DNA from: Deltaproteobacteria bacterium
Lineage (GTDB): Bacteria > Desulfobacterota > Desulfofervidia > Desulfofervidales > DG-60
Length of the DNA: 16,384 bases
Assembly (NCBI GenBank): GCA_021163945.1
Contig: JAGGTC010000088.1
Span: 1 to 16,384 of the forward strand
Direction of reading: 5' to 3'
This document shows positions 1 through 6,676 of this stretch, one piece after another. The notes beneath the pieces were generated by a model. The model was not told the origin of the DNA. It worked only from the letters and a program-made list of their open reading frames with translations, and did no database searches. The first letter of the stretch is position 1. Each line of letters begins with the position of its first letter. Position numbers and translations under genes: made by a program.

Positions 1-807
1 CCAAGTAAGAGGATAGGGGTTGCTACAATAGGCATGATTATGGAGGACATAGACAAGGCCTCCAATAAAAGTGAAAATCTTGAGATAATCAGGGAGGGTG
101 CCCCTGCCTTTTTGATGCTCATTGATGGTCTAATAGAGGCCTATCCCAACAATGAACGTCTATTAATTGCCGGGGCAAAGGCATATTCATCTTATACATT
201 TTCCTTTATAGAGGAAAAGGATAAGGATTTGGCAAAAAGGATGTATAAAAAGGGGATGAATTATGGGCTGAGGGCACTATTTAAAAATAAAAAATTTAAA
301 GAGGCCTTTGATAAACCTATTGACAAATTTAATGAGGCCTTGTCCTCTTTTAAAAAGAGGGATGTACCTGCACTTTTTTGGACAGCAAATTGTTGGGCAA
401 GTTTCATAAACCTAAGTCAAGATTCTGTAGAGGCCCTTGCAGATCTACCAAAGGTAGTAAGTATGATGAGGAGGGTATTAAGCCTTAATGAGAGGTTTTA
501 TTATGGTGGGCCCCACCTATTTTTTGCCATATATTATGCAAGGTCAAAGGCATTGGGTGGGGACCTTGATAAGGCAGCATTTCACTTCAAAAGGGCCATT
601 GAGATAAGTGAGGGAAAGTTTCTTATGGATTATGTGCTTTATGCAAAGTACTATGCTAGACAGGTCTTTGATAGGGAGCTATTTATCTCTACTCTAAAAA
701 AGGTTATTGAGACAAGGGCAGAGGCCTGCCCTGAACTGACGATAGCAAATACCTTGGCCAAGAAAAGGGCAAGAATACTTTTAGAACATGTAGATGATTA
801 TTTCTAA
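1..807 (+). CDS. tatT: TRAP transporter T-component (TatT family), 5' partial
   Basis: Accessory T subunit of a TRAP transporter, a helical TPR-like protein that in Treponema pallidum forms a trimer and binds the TRAP solute-binding protein (family knowledge). The frame is open to the window edge, so the true start, and probably a signal or lipoprotein segment, lies upstream; an ATG at 34 is internal. The visible part is 268 residues. Family-like features are the EGAPAFLMLIDGLI segment, followed by a P.N..LL..A..AY.SYTFSF block and a GG..LFFA.YY..R helix pair near the middle, then a region rich in K and R. The coding end overlaps the dctP start by 14 bp, and dctP, dctQ and dctM follow directly, which supports the assignment. 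No cysteine-containing lipobox is visible because the N-terminus is missing. Confidence 0.85.
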   Translation, partial: PSKRIGVATIGMIMEDIDKASNKSENLEIIREGAPAFLMLIDGLIEAYPNNERLLIAGAKAYSSYTFSFIEEKDKDLAKRMYKKGMNYGLRALFKNKKFKEAFDKPIDKFNEALSSFKKRDVPALFWTANCWASFINLSQDSVEALADLPKVVSMMRRVLSLNERFYYGGPHLFFAIYYARSKALGGDLDKAAFHFKRAIEISEGKFLMDYVLYAKYYARQVFDRELFISTLKKVIETRAEACPELTIANTLAKKRARILLEHVDDYF

Positions 808-1807
808 GGCATTTAAATACTTTATATTTTTCCTCTTAATCTCCTCTATAGCCCAGGCCAGTGATAAATTTGTTATAAAGCTGGCCACACTTGCCCCAGA
901 GGGTAGTGTGTGGATGAATGCATTCCATGATTTAAACAAAGAGGTAATAAAGAGGACAAATGGAGATGTTAGATTTAAGTTTTATCCTGGTGGTGTACTT
1001 GGGGATGAGATAGATATGCTCAGAAAGATAAGGATAGGTCAGATACATGGTGGTGGGTTTACGGGATTGGGGCTAGGCATGATCTATAAAGATGTCCTCG
1101 TTATACAGCTTCCATTTTTGTTTAATAATTATCATGAAGTAGACTATGTATTAAAAAGGATGGAGGGTCGCTTTAGGAAGGGTTTTGAAAAAAATGGATT
1201 TGTCCTGTTAGGGTGGTCAGATATAGGATTTGTTTATTTGCTATCAAACTCCCCTATTAGGAGCAAAAGGGATACTAGGGGGCTTAAGTTTTGGATCTGG
1301 GAGGGGGATAAGATTGCAAGTGCTGTATTTAAAAGATTAGATATTGTGCCAGTTCCATTAGGGCTTCCTGACATATTGATGGCCCTTCAAACAGGTCTGG
1401 TGGATGTAGTATTCTCCTCACCCCTGGGGGCCATTGCCCTTCAGTGGTTCACAAGGGTAAAGTATATGATGGACCTCCCCTTGACCTATGCCATTGGGGC
1501 AGTATTGATAAGCAAAAGGGCATTTCAGAGGATTCCACCAAACTATCAAAAAATTATAAGGGAGTGTGCCAACAAATACATTCAAGAGCTAAATCAGAGG
1601 ATAAGAAAGGACAATGAAAAGGCCAAAGAGATAATGATAAAACACGGCATAAAGATAACAAGGCCATCAAAGGAGGATGTGGCAGAGTTTAAGAAAATGT
1701 GCAATACAATAGCCAAGGGGTTTTCAGGTAAGGCCTTCTCAAGGGAGGTCTTGAATGAACTTATGTTCTATTTAAATGAATATAGGAGCCATGAAGAAAA
1801 TAAATAA
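794..1807 (+). CDS. dctP: TRAP transporter substrate-binding protein (DctP family, TatT-associated)
   Basis: Periplasmic solute-binding subunit of a TRAP importer, 337 aa, a normal length for DctP. An N-terminal signal peptide is clear: a short basic start, a hydrophobic stretch at about residues 8-19 and an AQA cleavage site at 20-22. The mature protein begins with the typical IKLATLAPEGS segment, followed by FYPGGVLGDE and the LQTGLVDVVFSSP hinge region. The position that normally carries a conserved arginine for substrate carboxylates (the G-L-K-x-R motif) holds tryptophan here (GLKFW, W167). That suggests a ligand other than a simple C4-dicarboxylate, as has been proposed for T. pallidum TatP. 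The gene starts inside tatT and overlaps dctQ, so the three are translationally coupled. The ligand is unknown. Confidence 0.9.
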   Translation: MIISKAFKYFIFFLLISSIAQASDKFVIKLATLAPEGSVWMNAFHDLNKEVIKRTNGDVRFKFYPGGVLGDEIDMLRKIRIGQIHGGGFTGLGLGMIYKDVLVIQLPFLFNNYHEVDYVLKRMEGRFRKGFEKNGFVLLGWSDIGFVYLLSNSPIRSKRDTRGLKFWIWEGDKIASAVFKRLDIVPVPLGLPDILMALQTGLVDVVFSSPLGAIALQWFTRVKYMMDLPLTYAIGAVLISKRAFQRIPPNYQKIIRECANKYIQELNQRIRKDNEKAKEIMIKHGIKITRPSKEDVAEFKKMCNTIAKGFSGKAFSREVLNELMFYLNEYRSHEENK

Positions 1808-2285
1808 CCTAATAAATTTTTTTGGAAAGATCGAAGAAGGCCTGCTTATCCTCCTCTTTATTCTCCTTATTTTTATCTCGCTTTTGCAAATAGTTTTAAG
1901 AGATATATTCTCAACTGGGATAGGATATGCGGACCCTATCATCAGGCACTTGGTGCTTTGGATAGGCCTCTTTGGGGCCACCTTAGCCACTAAGCAAGAT
2001 AGGCACATCCATATAGACATCCTCCCTAGAATTGTGCCTGGGAGGTGGAAGTCATTTTTACAGATAGCAATCAATTTATTCTCCACATCTGTCTGTATCT
2101 TTCTTACATATTCTGCCTTAAAATTCATAAAGGATGAATATCAGGCAAAGGTTACCTTAGTGCCCCACATACCCATTTGGATAGGAGAGGTCATCCTCCC
2201 TATCGCATTTTTCATTATGACCATAAGATTCTTTACCAAGACAATAAAGGGCCTTGTCTCCATATTTAGGGGAATACCCTCATGA
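1791..2285 (+). CDS. dctQ: TRAP transporter small permease (DctQ family)
   Basis: Small membrane subunit of the TRAP importer, with about four hydrophobic segments over 164 residues. The core of the family is visible: a first helix followed by LRDIFSTGIGYADPI, then RHLVLWIGLFGATLATKQDRHIHID, the typical DctQ signature with its conserved arginine and histidines. I chose the ATG at 1791 because AGGAG lies at 1784-1788, although the 2-nt spacer is short; an in-frame ATG at 1776 has no ribosome site at all and would add five residues. Either start lies inside dctP, so translation is probably coupled. The stop overlaps the dctM start as ATGA. Confidence 0.9.
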   Translation: MKKINNLINFFGKIEEGLLILLFILLIFISLLQIVLRDIFSTGIGYADPIIRHLVLWIGLFGATLATKQDRHIHIDILPRIVPGRWKSFLQIAINLFSTSVCIFLTYSALKFIKDEYQAKVTLVPHIPIWIGEVILPIAFFIMTIRFFTKTIKGLVSIFRGIPS

Positions 2286-3553
2286 TCCTCCTTCGTATCC
2301 TCACACTTATCTTTGCCCTTATCGGCACGCCCCTTTTCATAGTCATTGCCGCGGCTACAATTATATGCTTCCACACAGCAGGCATAGACATCTCGGCCAT
2401 CATGATAGAGATCTATCGCATGGCAAATGCACCCATGCTTATGGCCCTGCCACTATTTGCCTTTGCTGGGATTATCCTTGCCAAAAGCAATGCACCAAGG
2501 AGGCTCCTTAGGGTATCAAATGCAATTTTTGGTTGGTTCCCTGGTGGCCTTGCTATAGTCTCTCTGATTACCTGCGCATTCTTTACCGCCTTTACAGGCG
2601 CATCTGGCATAACCATTATTGCCCTTGGGGGTCTACTTTTGCCCTCTTTGCTTAGGGAGAAATACCCAGAGACGTTTTCTTTGGGGCTCCTTACTACCTC
2701 AGGGAGCCTTGGGCTGCTATTTCCGCCAAGCCTGCCCCTCATCATCTATGGGATAGTGGCAAAGACAAGCATTGATCAGCTTTTTTTGGCAGGCATTGTG
2801 CCTGGCATCTTCCTTGTCATCCTGCTCTCACTATTTAGTATACTTAAGGGCATAAATGCCAAGGTGCCAAGGCAGGCATTTTCATTTATTGAACTTTTAA
2901 GGGCTATAAAGGAGGCCATTTGGGAGATCCCACTTCCCATTGTTGTCCTGGGTGGGGTATATAGTGGCTATATTGCCATAAGTGAGGCAGCAACCATTAC
3001 TGCATTCTATGCCCTCTTGGTTGAGGTATTTATCAAAGGCGATGTAAAGATTAAAGACCTGTTTAAGATTATTCAACAAAGCATGATCTTAGTAGGCAGT
3101 ATCTTAATCATCCTTGGCTGTGCCCTAGCCTTTACAAACTACCTTATAGATGCAGAGGTGCCTATGAGGATACTCTCCTTCTTTAAGGCACACATCACAA
3201 GTAAATTCTTGTTCCTTATATTGCTTAATATCTTTTTATTGATTGTTGGTTGTATGATGGACATATTCTCGGCCCTAACTATAGTGGTCCCCCTTATAGT
3301 ACCTATTGCTAAGGCCTATGGGATAAATTTGCTTCATTTGGGCATTATCTTTTTGACAAACCTAGAGATAGGCTACTCCACACCCCCTGTAGGGATAAAC
3401 CTATTTATCTCTAGCCTGTTTTTTGAACGCCCCATCCTAAAACTTTACTTGGCGTCCCTCCCATTTCTTGCAATCCTTATTTTTGCCCTGATTGTCATTA
3501 CATACGTCCCCGATTTAAGCCTATTTTTGGTAAGGGTGGTATCAGGGCAGTAA
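2282..3553 (+). CDS. dctM: TRAP transporter large permease (DctM family)
   Basis: Large membrane subunit that carries the ion-coupled translocation pathway of the TRAP importer. It has 423 residues, typical for DctM, and is hydrophobic throughout, with roughly a dozen membrane segments. Family motifs seen include MALPLFAFAGIIL near residue 55, the FTAFTGASG segment followed by a GG.LLPSL loop, LLFPPSLPLIIYG, and NLEIGYSTPPVGINLF near the C-terminus. It begins with a 4-bp ATGA overlap with dctQ. Its last 12 bp overlap the 3' end of the convergent DUF1848 gene, and no hairpin terminator is visible in between. Confidence 0.93.
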   Translation: MILLRILTLIFALIGTPLFIVIAAATIICFHTAGIDISAIMIEIYRMANAPMLMALPLFAFAGIILAKSNAPRRLLRVSNAIFGWFPGGLAIVSLITCAFFTAFTGASGITIIALGGLLLPSLLREKYPETFSLGLLTTSGSLGLLFPPSLPLIIYGIVAKTSIDQLFLAGIVPGIFLVILLSLFSILKGINAKVPRQAFSFIELLRAIKEAIWEIPLPIVVLGGVYSGYIAISEAATITAFYALLVEVFIKGDVKIKDLFKIIQQSMILVGSILIILGCALAFTNYLIDAEVPMRILSFFKAHITSKFLFLILLNIFLLIVGCMMDIFSALTIVVPLIVPIAKAYGINLLHLGIIFLTNLEIGYSTPPVGINLFISSLFFERPILKLYLASLPFLAILIFALIVITYVPDLSLFLVRVVSGQ

Positions 3554-4327
3554 GGGAGACCCATAGCAGTAAAGACACCCATGAAAGCATAAGTACCATT
3601 TCCCAATATCAATAGACTTAGTACATTGACAGCCTGGTCTCTGGCCTTTGTCCTTGGCCAGGCTACATGGCTCCCCTTTAGGGTGCAGGCTGGTCAGCAG
3701 ATGGCCGTCTATACAGCCACCTTTGGTAAGTGAAGGAAATACACAGGTCTTTACCTCTATATTGTATTTTGCTGCAATGGGCATCATATAGTTTGAGATA
3801 AAACCCTCAATTTCCTCCTTTTCATGATTTAATGGCTTAATATTATATCTTTTAAACCTCTTCATGACCTTAGGGTAGAGTGTAACATATGAGGTCCTTA
3901 TGATAGGAATCTTTAGTTCTCCTGCCATTTTTGAAATTTTCTCAAAAAGGCCCTCATCTATATTTGTTATTCTCTTTCCTGAGATTGTTACATCAATAAG
4001 GGGATCGTATCTAATGTTTATCCTCCTAGGGTCCTTTATTACATCGATTACCTTTGGAAGTACCTCAAAAATCCTTTCATAGGGAGGGACTCTTGGTTCT
4101 AAGTAAGTTCCCCCTAGACCTGTTACAGTAAGAAGGAGGTAGACCTGGTCAATTTTTTCCAAAATTTTTCTCAATTTAGAAGAATTATAGATATTTATGG
4201 GATTCTTAGTCCAGATAACTAGGGTGTGGATATTTTCAATGCCTATGGCATAAATCTTGGATATTAATTCATCTAAGTAAAAATTGAGCATATCTACCCT
4301 CCTACTAGCTGAAATGACCTTTTTCAT
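3542..4327 (-). CDS. DUF1848 family protein with C-terminal radical-SAM-like Cys cluster
   Basis: A 261-residue protein of unknown function matching the DUF1848 family. The start is the ATG at 4327, with GGAGG five bases upstream; a TTG at 4360 is in frame but has no ribosome site. The N-terminus (ISASRRVDML, then TLVIWTKNP) and the central PRVPPYE and INIRYDPL segments fit the family. Near the C-terminus are C..C.C cysteines, a SIDIG motif and finally C-FHG-C-LY-C, a CxxxCxxC spacing like that binding the 4Fe-4S cluster in radical SAM enzymes but placed at the very end (C247, C251, C254) instead of the beginning. A permuted radical SAM-like fold is plausible, but the reaction and substrate are unknown. 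It converges on dctM and diverges from the phosphoesterase gene. Confidence 0.85.
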   Translation of the reverse strand: MKKVISASRRVDMLNFYLDELISKIYAIGIENIHTLVIWTKNPINIYNSSKLRKILEKIDQVYLLLTVTGLGGTYLEPRVPPYERIFEVLPKVIDVIKDPRRINIRYDPLIDVTISGKRITNIDEGLFEKISKMAGELKIPIIRTSYVTLYPKVMKRFKRYNIKPLNHEKEEIEGFISNYMMPIAAKYNIEVKTCVFPSLTKGGCIDGHLLTSLHPKGEPCSLAKDKGQRPGCQCTKSIDIGKWYLCFHGCLYCYGSPLLP

Positions 4328-4332
4328 TGAGA

Positions 4333-4337
4333 CCTCC
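4333..4337 (-). promoter_or_regulatory. Ribosome binding site that fixes the DUF1848 start
   Basis: GGAGG on the minus strand lies five bases before the ATG at 4327. It decides for this start over the longer TTG-initiated reading frame, which would begin 33 bases further upstream. Confidence 0.75.
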
Positions 4338-4392
4338 AAATGATCTTTACACCTTTTCAAAAGATAATTTAGGAGGTAAAAGAATATAATAA

Positions 4393-4901
4393 ATGATTAA
4401 AAGAGAAAAGGGCAAACCAATTTTTGTCGTCCATGAACACCATGCCTCTCACCTGCACTATGATTTTCGTTTAGAGATAGAGGGTGTTTTAAAATCCTGG
4501 ACCATTCCCAAGGGCCCCTCCATGAACCCCACGGATAAGAGGTTGGCCATCATGGTAGAGGACCACCCCCTAGAATATGCCAGATTTGAAGGGATCATAC
4601 CTGAGGGGCATTATGGTGCTGGGGCAGTAGTTATATGGGATAGGGGATATTATCTACCCTTAGGGGATAAGGGTCTAGAGGTTCAGCTTAAAATGGGCAA
4701 AATGGACTTTATCCTACAGGGGAAAAGGCTAAAGGGGCCTTTACCATGATGCTTTTTAGAGGGAGGAAGAATCAGTGGCTCCTTATCAAAAAGAATGATG
4801 ATTACGCAGACAAGACCTGGAAAATAGAACTAGCACTCACTAAGGAAAAAAGGCATAGACTTAAACTAAAGACCCCACCATGTAAAACAAAAAATCCTTA
4901 A
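4393..4901 (+). pseudogene. LigD-type 3'-phosphoesterase, frameshifted (possible programmed -1 shift)
   Basis: Stand-alone homologue of the 3'-phosphoesterase domain of bacterial LigD, which trims 3' phosphates and ribonucleotides at DNA ends before ligation. The first frame encodes 118 residues ending at 4749. All catalytic positions known from Pseudomonas LigD are present: H16, H22, D24, R26, H58 and Y62, in the motifs HHASHLHYDFRLE and EDHPLEY, plus PEGHYGAG. The first frame then breaks off as LKGPLP-stop, while the -1 frame continues as LKGAFTMMLF and WLLIKKNDDYAD, the normal C-terminal strands of the family, to a stop at 4899-4901. The joined product would be 169 aa. The break lies at AAAGGGG. 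AGGAGG at 4371-4376 is 16 nt before the ATG, too far for a good ribosome site. A real mutation, a sequencing error in the G run, or frameshifting are all possible. Confidence 0.85.
4731..4737 (+). other. A AAG GGG slippery heptamer at the frameshift
   Basis: In the reading frame of the phosphoesterase gene the bases read A AAG GGG, which fits the X XXY YYZ rule for -1 ribosomal slippage. A slip here gives exactly the frame that encodes the missing C-terminus. An AGGGGA stretch at 4718-4723 could act as an upstream Shine-Dalgarno-like stimulator. I see no convincing downstream stem-loop. Confidence 0.5.
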
Positions 4902-4908
4902 AAATAAA

Positions 4909-4993
4909 TGCCGAAGGCGGGATTTGAACCCGCACGGGCTAAACGCCCACTGCCCCCTCAAGACAGCGTGTCTGCCAATTCCACCACTTCGGC
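4909..4993 (-). tRNA. tRNA-Leu (anticodon GAG)
   Basis: An 85-nt class II tRNA. The acceptor stem GCCGAAG pairs with CTTCGGC (7 of 7). The D arm has a GTG/CAC stem with a GG loop. The anticodon stem CTGTC/GGCAG holds the loop TTGAGGG with GAG at 4959-4957. The long variable arm pairs GGGC with GCCC, and the T arm is GCGGG-TTCAAAT-CCCGC. The discriminator is A, as usual for leucine tRNAs. CCA is not encoded, so it must be added after transcription. It converges on the phosphoesterase gene, whose reading frame ends seven bases away. Confidence 0.96.
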
Positions 4994-5000
4994 TATTTAT

Positions 5001-5029
5001 TTTTTATCTAATTTATCTTTATCTGTCAA
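5001..5029 (-). promoter_or_regulatory. Putative sigma-70 promoter of tRNA-Leu
   Basis: TTGACA (5029-5024) is a perfect -35 box and is followed after 17 nt by TAAAAA (5006-5001), a 4 of 6 match to the -10 consensus. The -35 box overlaps the TGA stop codon of the ATPase gene. Transcription would start at about 4994-4996, almost at the tRNA 5' end. The -10 box is weak, so the assignment is tentative. Confidence 0.5.
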
Positions 5030-6243
5030 GCCGTTCCCCTTGGCTTATTCTTCTCTTTTATGCTTTCTAACAGAACGTATAATCCAAAAAGCTTGCTTGG
5101 AAATTCATACTCTCCTCTTTCTAGCTTTCGAAGTATGCCCCTGTTGATTGACTTGTTTAAAAATGTATCAATAACTTTTCTTTCCTTGTCATTTAACATC
5201 GCCAAAATATCCTTTCGAGTAAGTATCTCCTTTTGCGAACGAGCCATTTTATAAAGAATCCTTCGGTGGGTCTTACTCTGCATTTCTTTATATAATCTTC
5301 TATGAAAATACTTTCTTCCAACATTTTCAGCAGCCACCATTATTCCATCTATAGCGTCATCCATAGAAATGTAATTATCTCTATCGGTCCAATAAACTGC
5401 ATCTCCTATCTCATGCAACAATGCAGGAAAACCACCGGAATACTGAACTATAAAATTTAACGCTTCTTCAGCGATGCCAGTTTTTACACTTTCTAAAGCC
5501 CTATTAACAAATTCTCTGCTTTCTTCTTTACTCATCAAACGCAAATCTATTACATCGAAAATACGTGCTGTAGACGGTTGTTCTCTCGCCAAATCATCCA
5601 TCCTTTCTGGAATACCTACAAGGAGAAAAAGTAAAGGAAGTCTTTCCTTATAATCTACTGCTATGCCATCTATAAAACTCTTTAAGAACATAGAAAAACC
5701 TTCTATCTTAGTTGTTCCATTAATATCATCCAAAACAAGCATTATACCTTTATATTTGTCTCTCACCATATTCCAAATGTATTTAACGATTGAATAAAAA
5801 TCCGAAGGCAAATCCTCTAAATCCTTTTTAAACCCCACTTTTACCCCAATGCCAAATAGGTCTAATCCAATGGAATCAATATACTTATTTAATGATGATT
5901 TGATTTTTCCCCAAAGACTTTCATCCCTTATACTTGATATTAATTTTTCCACCATGAGCTTACATACTTCAGGGAGTGTTTTTGCCGGACCTAAAAAGCA
6001 ATATGCTGTGAGAAACTTTATGTCTTTGGGCAATAAGCTATTATCGTTTTCAAGAAGGTATTTAACAAAGAGTGCTAATGAGCTTTTTCCTATTCCTCTT
6101 TCTCCGGTGATAAAGGCGTTTATATTTTGTCCTACAGATGTTTGTTTTATACCTTTGATTAGTTTGTTAATTTCATCTTTACGACCCACAAAGTATTCTA
6201 CAGGAACGGGTCTACCCGGCGAGAAGGGGCTGATTTCTTTCAT
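5026..6243 (-). CDS. P-loop ATPase (AAA/Orc1-like), orphan
   Basis: A 405-residue ATP-binding protein of the AAA_16/archaeal-ATPase type. An N-terminal FVGRKDEI box (residues 18-25), typical of this group, precedes Walker A GERGIGKSS (47-55, K53) and Walker B IMLVLDDI (167-174). GGFPALLHEIG near residue 270 resembles a sensor-2 region, and the last 100 residues look like a winged-helix DNA-binding module. No membrane segment or effector domain is visible. Codon use differs from all neighbours: arginine is mostly AGA with several CGN codons, against dominant AGG elsewhere, which suggests acquisition by transfer. It sits alone between yraN and tRNA-Leu with its own promoter. A role in defence, segregation or regulation is possible, but nothing in the sequence decides this. 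Confidence 0.8.
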   Translation of the reverse strand: MKEISPFSPGRPVPVEYFVGRKDEINKLIKGIKQTSVGQNINAFITGERGIGKSSLALFVKYLLENDNSLLPKDIKFLTAYCFLGPAKTLPEVCKLMVEKLISSIRDESLWGKIKSSLNKYIDSIGLDLFGIGVKVGFKKDLEDLPSDFYSIVKYIWNMVRDKYKGIMLVLDDINGTTKIEGFSMFLKSFIDGIAVDYKERLPLLFLLVGIPERMDDLAREQPSTARIFDVIDLRLMSKEESREFVNRALESVKTGIAEEALNFIVQYSGGFPALLHEIGDAVYWTDRDNYISMDDAIDGIMVAAENVGRKYFHRRLYKEMQSKTHRRILYKMARSQKEILTRKDILAMLNDKERKVIDTFLNKSINRGILRKLERGEYEFPSKLFGLYVLLESIKEKNKPRGTA

Positions 6244-6254
6244 TTAAGCATCTC

Positions 6255-6298
6255 TTCTGTTAAGTATTTTATCTTTTGCATTTTAGATGTCAACAGAA
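6255..6298. repeat. Imperfect inverted repeat over the ATPase promoter
   Basis: TTCTGTTAA at 6255-6263 and TCAACAGAA at 6290-6298 are inverted copies matching at 8 of 9 positions, separated by 26 nt. One arm overlaps the -35 box and the other the predicted transcription start, so the pair could be an operator. Chance occurrence in AT-rich sequence cannot be excluded. Confidence 0.4.
6266..6293 (-). promoter_or_regulatory. Near-consensus sigma-70 promoter of the ATPase gene
   Basis: TTGACA (6293-6288, 6 of 6) and TAAAAT (6271-6266, 5 of 6) are separated by 16 nt. Transcription would start near 6259, leaving a leader of about 15 nt with a GAAGAG ribosome-site candidate before the ATG at 6243. 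This is the clearest promoter in the window and lies in the 58-nt gap between yraN and the ATPase gene. Confidence 0.7.
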
Positions 6299-6301
6299 TT
6301 T

Positions 6302-6676
6302 TTAAACTGGGATACTAAAGGCATCCTTTATAATCTCTATCTCATTATCATCAAGCTGGATGGCCACTACGTCAAACCTTGCCTTTTTCCCAAAAAGTCT
6401 GTGCTGTTTAAGGTAGGCCTGGGCAAGCCTTATTAGTTTTTTCTGTTTTTTATAGTTAACTGCCTCCTTTGCCAAACCAAACCTTTTTCCTGTGCGTGTC
6501 TTTACCTCAACAAATACAATTACATCCCTTTCCTTTGCGACAATGTCTATCTCACCAAGCCGATTTCTATAATTTCTTGCCAAGACCTTATAGCCTGCCT
6601 TTTTCAAGGCCCTTGCTGCCAGGTCTTCCCCCCTTTGTGAGATAGGCCTTTCATCAAAAATTTTCCAAAATTTCAT
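6302..6676 (-). CDS. yraN: YraN family (UPF0102) endonuclease-like protein
   Basis: A 124-residue protein of the UPF0102 family, normal length, with a predicted restriction-endonuclease-like fold. The family signature is intact: RGEDLAARALKKAGY at residues 15-29, GEIDIVA at 41-47 and VFVEVKTR at 54-61, giving the nuclease-like acidic set E42, D44, E57 and K59. Its cellular role is unsettled; it is often found near ribonuclease and RNA-processing genes, as here. It starts 23 bp inside the 3' end of rng, so it is likely translationally coupled to it, and it is the last gene of the large minus-strand cluster. No terminator is visible after its stop. Confidence 0.92.
   Translation of the reverse strand: MKFWKIFDERPISQRGEDLAARALKKAGYKVLARNYRNRLGEIDIVAKERDVIVFVEVKTRTGKRFGLAKEAVNYKKQKKLIRLAQAYLKQHRLFGKKARFDVVAIQLDDNEIEIIKDAFSIPV

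Noticed and set aside
1772..2128. Antisense reading frames across dctQ and dctM (also 2141-2374, 2254-2511, 2413-2745)
   Set aside because: They lie opposite or out of frame to well-supported transporter genes, show no recognisable family and have low-complexity compositions typical of shadows.
4328..4360. Longer DUF1848 protein from a TTG at 4360
   Set aside because: No ribosome site precedes it, whereas the ATG at 4327 has GGAGG at ideal spacing and matches the usual family N-terminus.
4361..4392. Promoter with GATAAT at 4363-4368 for the phosphoesterase
   Set aside because: The matching -35 region is poor, and transcription would start inside the AGGAGG, so I do not call it.
4870..4908. 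Intrinsic terminator between the phosphoesterase and tRNA-Leu
   Set aside because: The stretch is A/T-rich with T runs on the minus strand, but no GC-rich stem precedes them.
5024..6293. The two TTGACA...TAAAA segments flanking the ATPase as direct repeats of an insertion
   Set aside because: They share only promoter-like bases with different spacers, which convergence explains better than target-site duplication.
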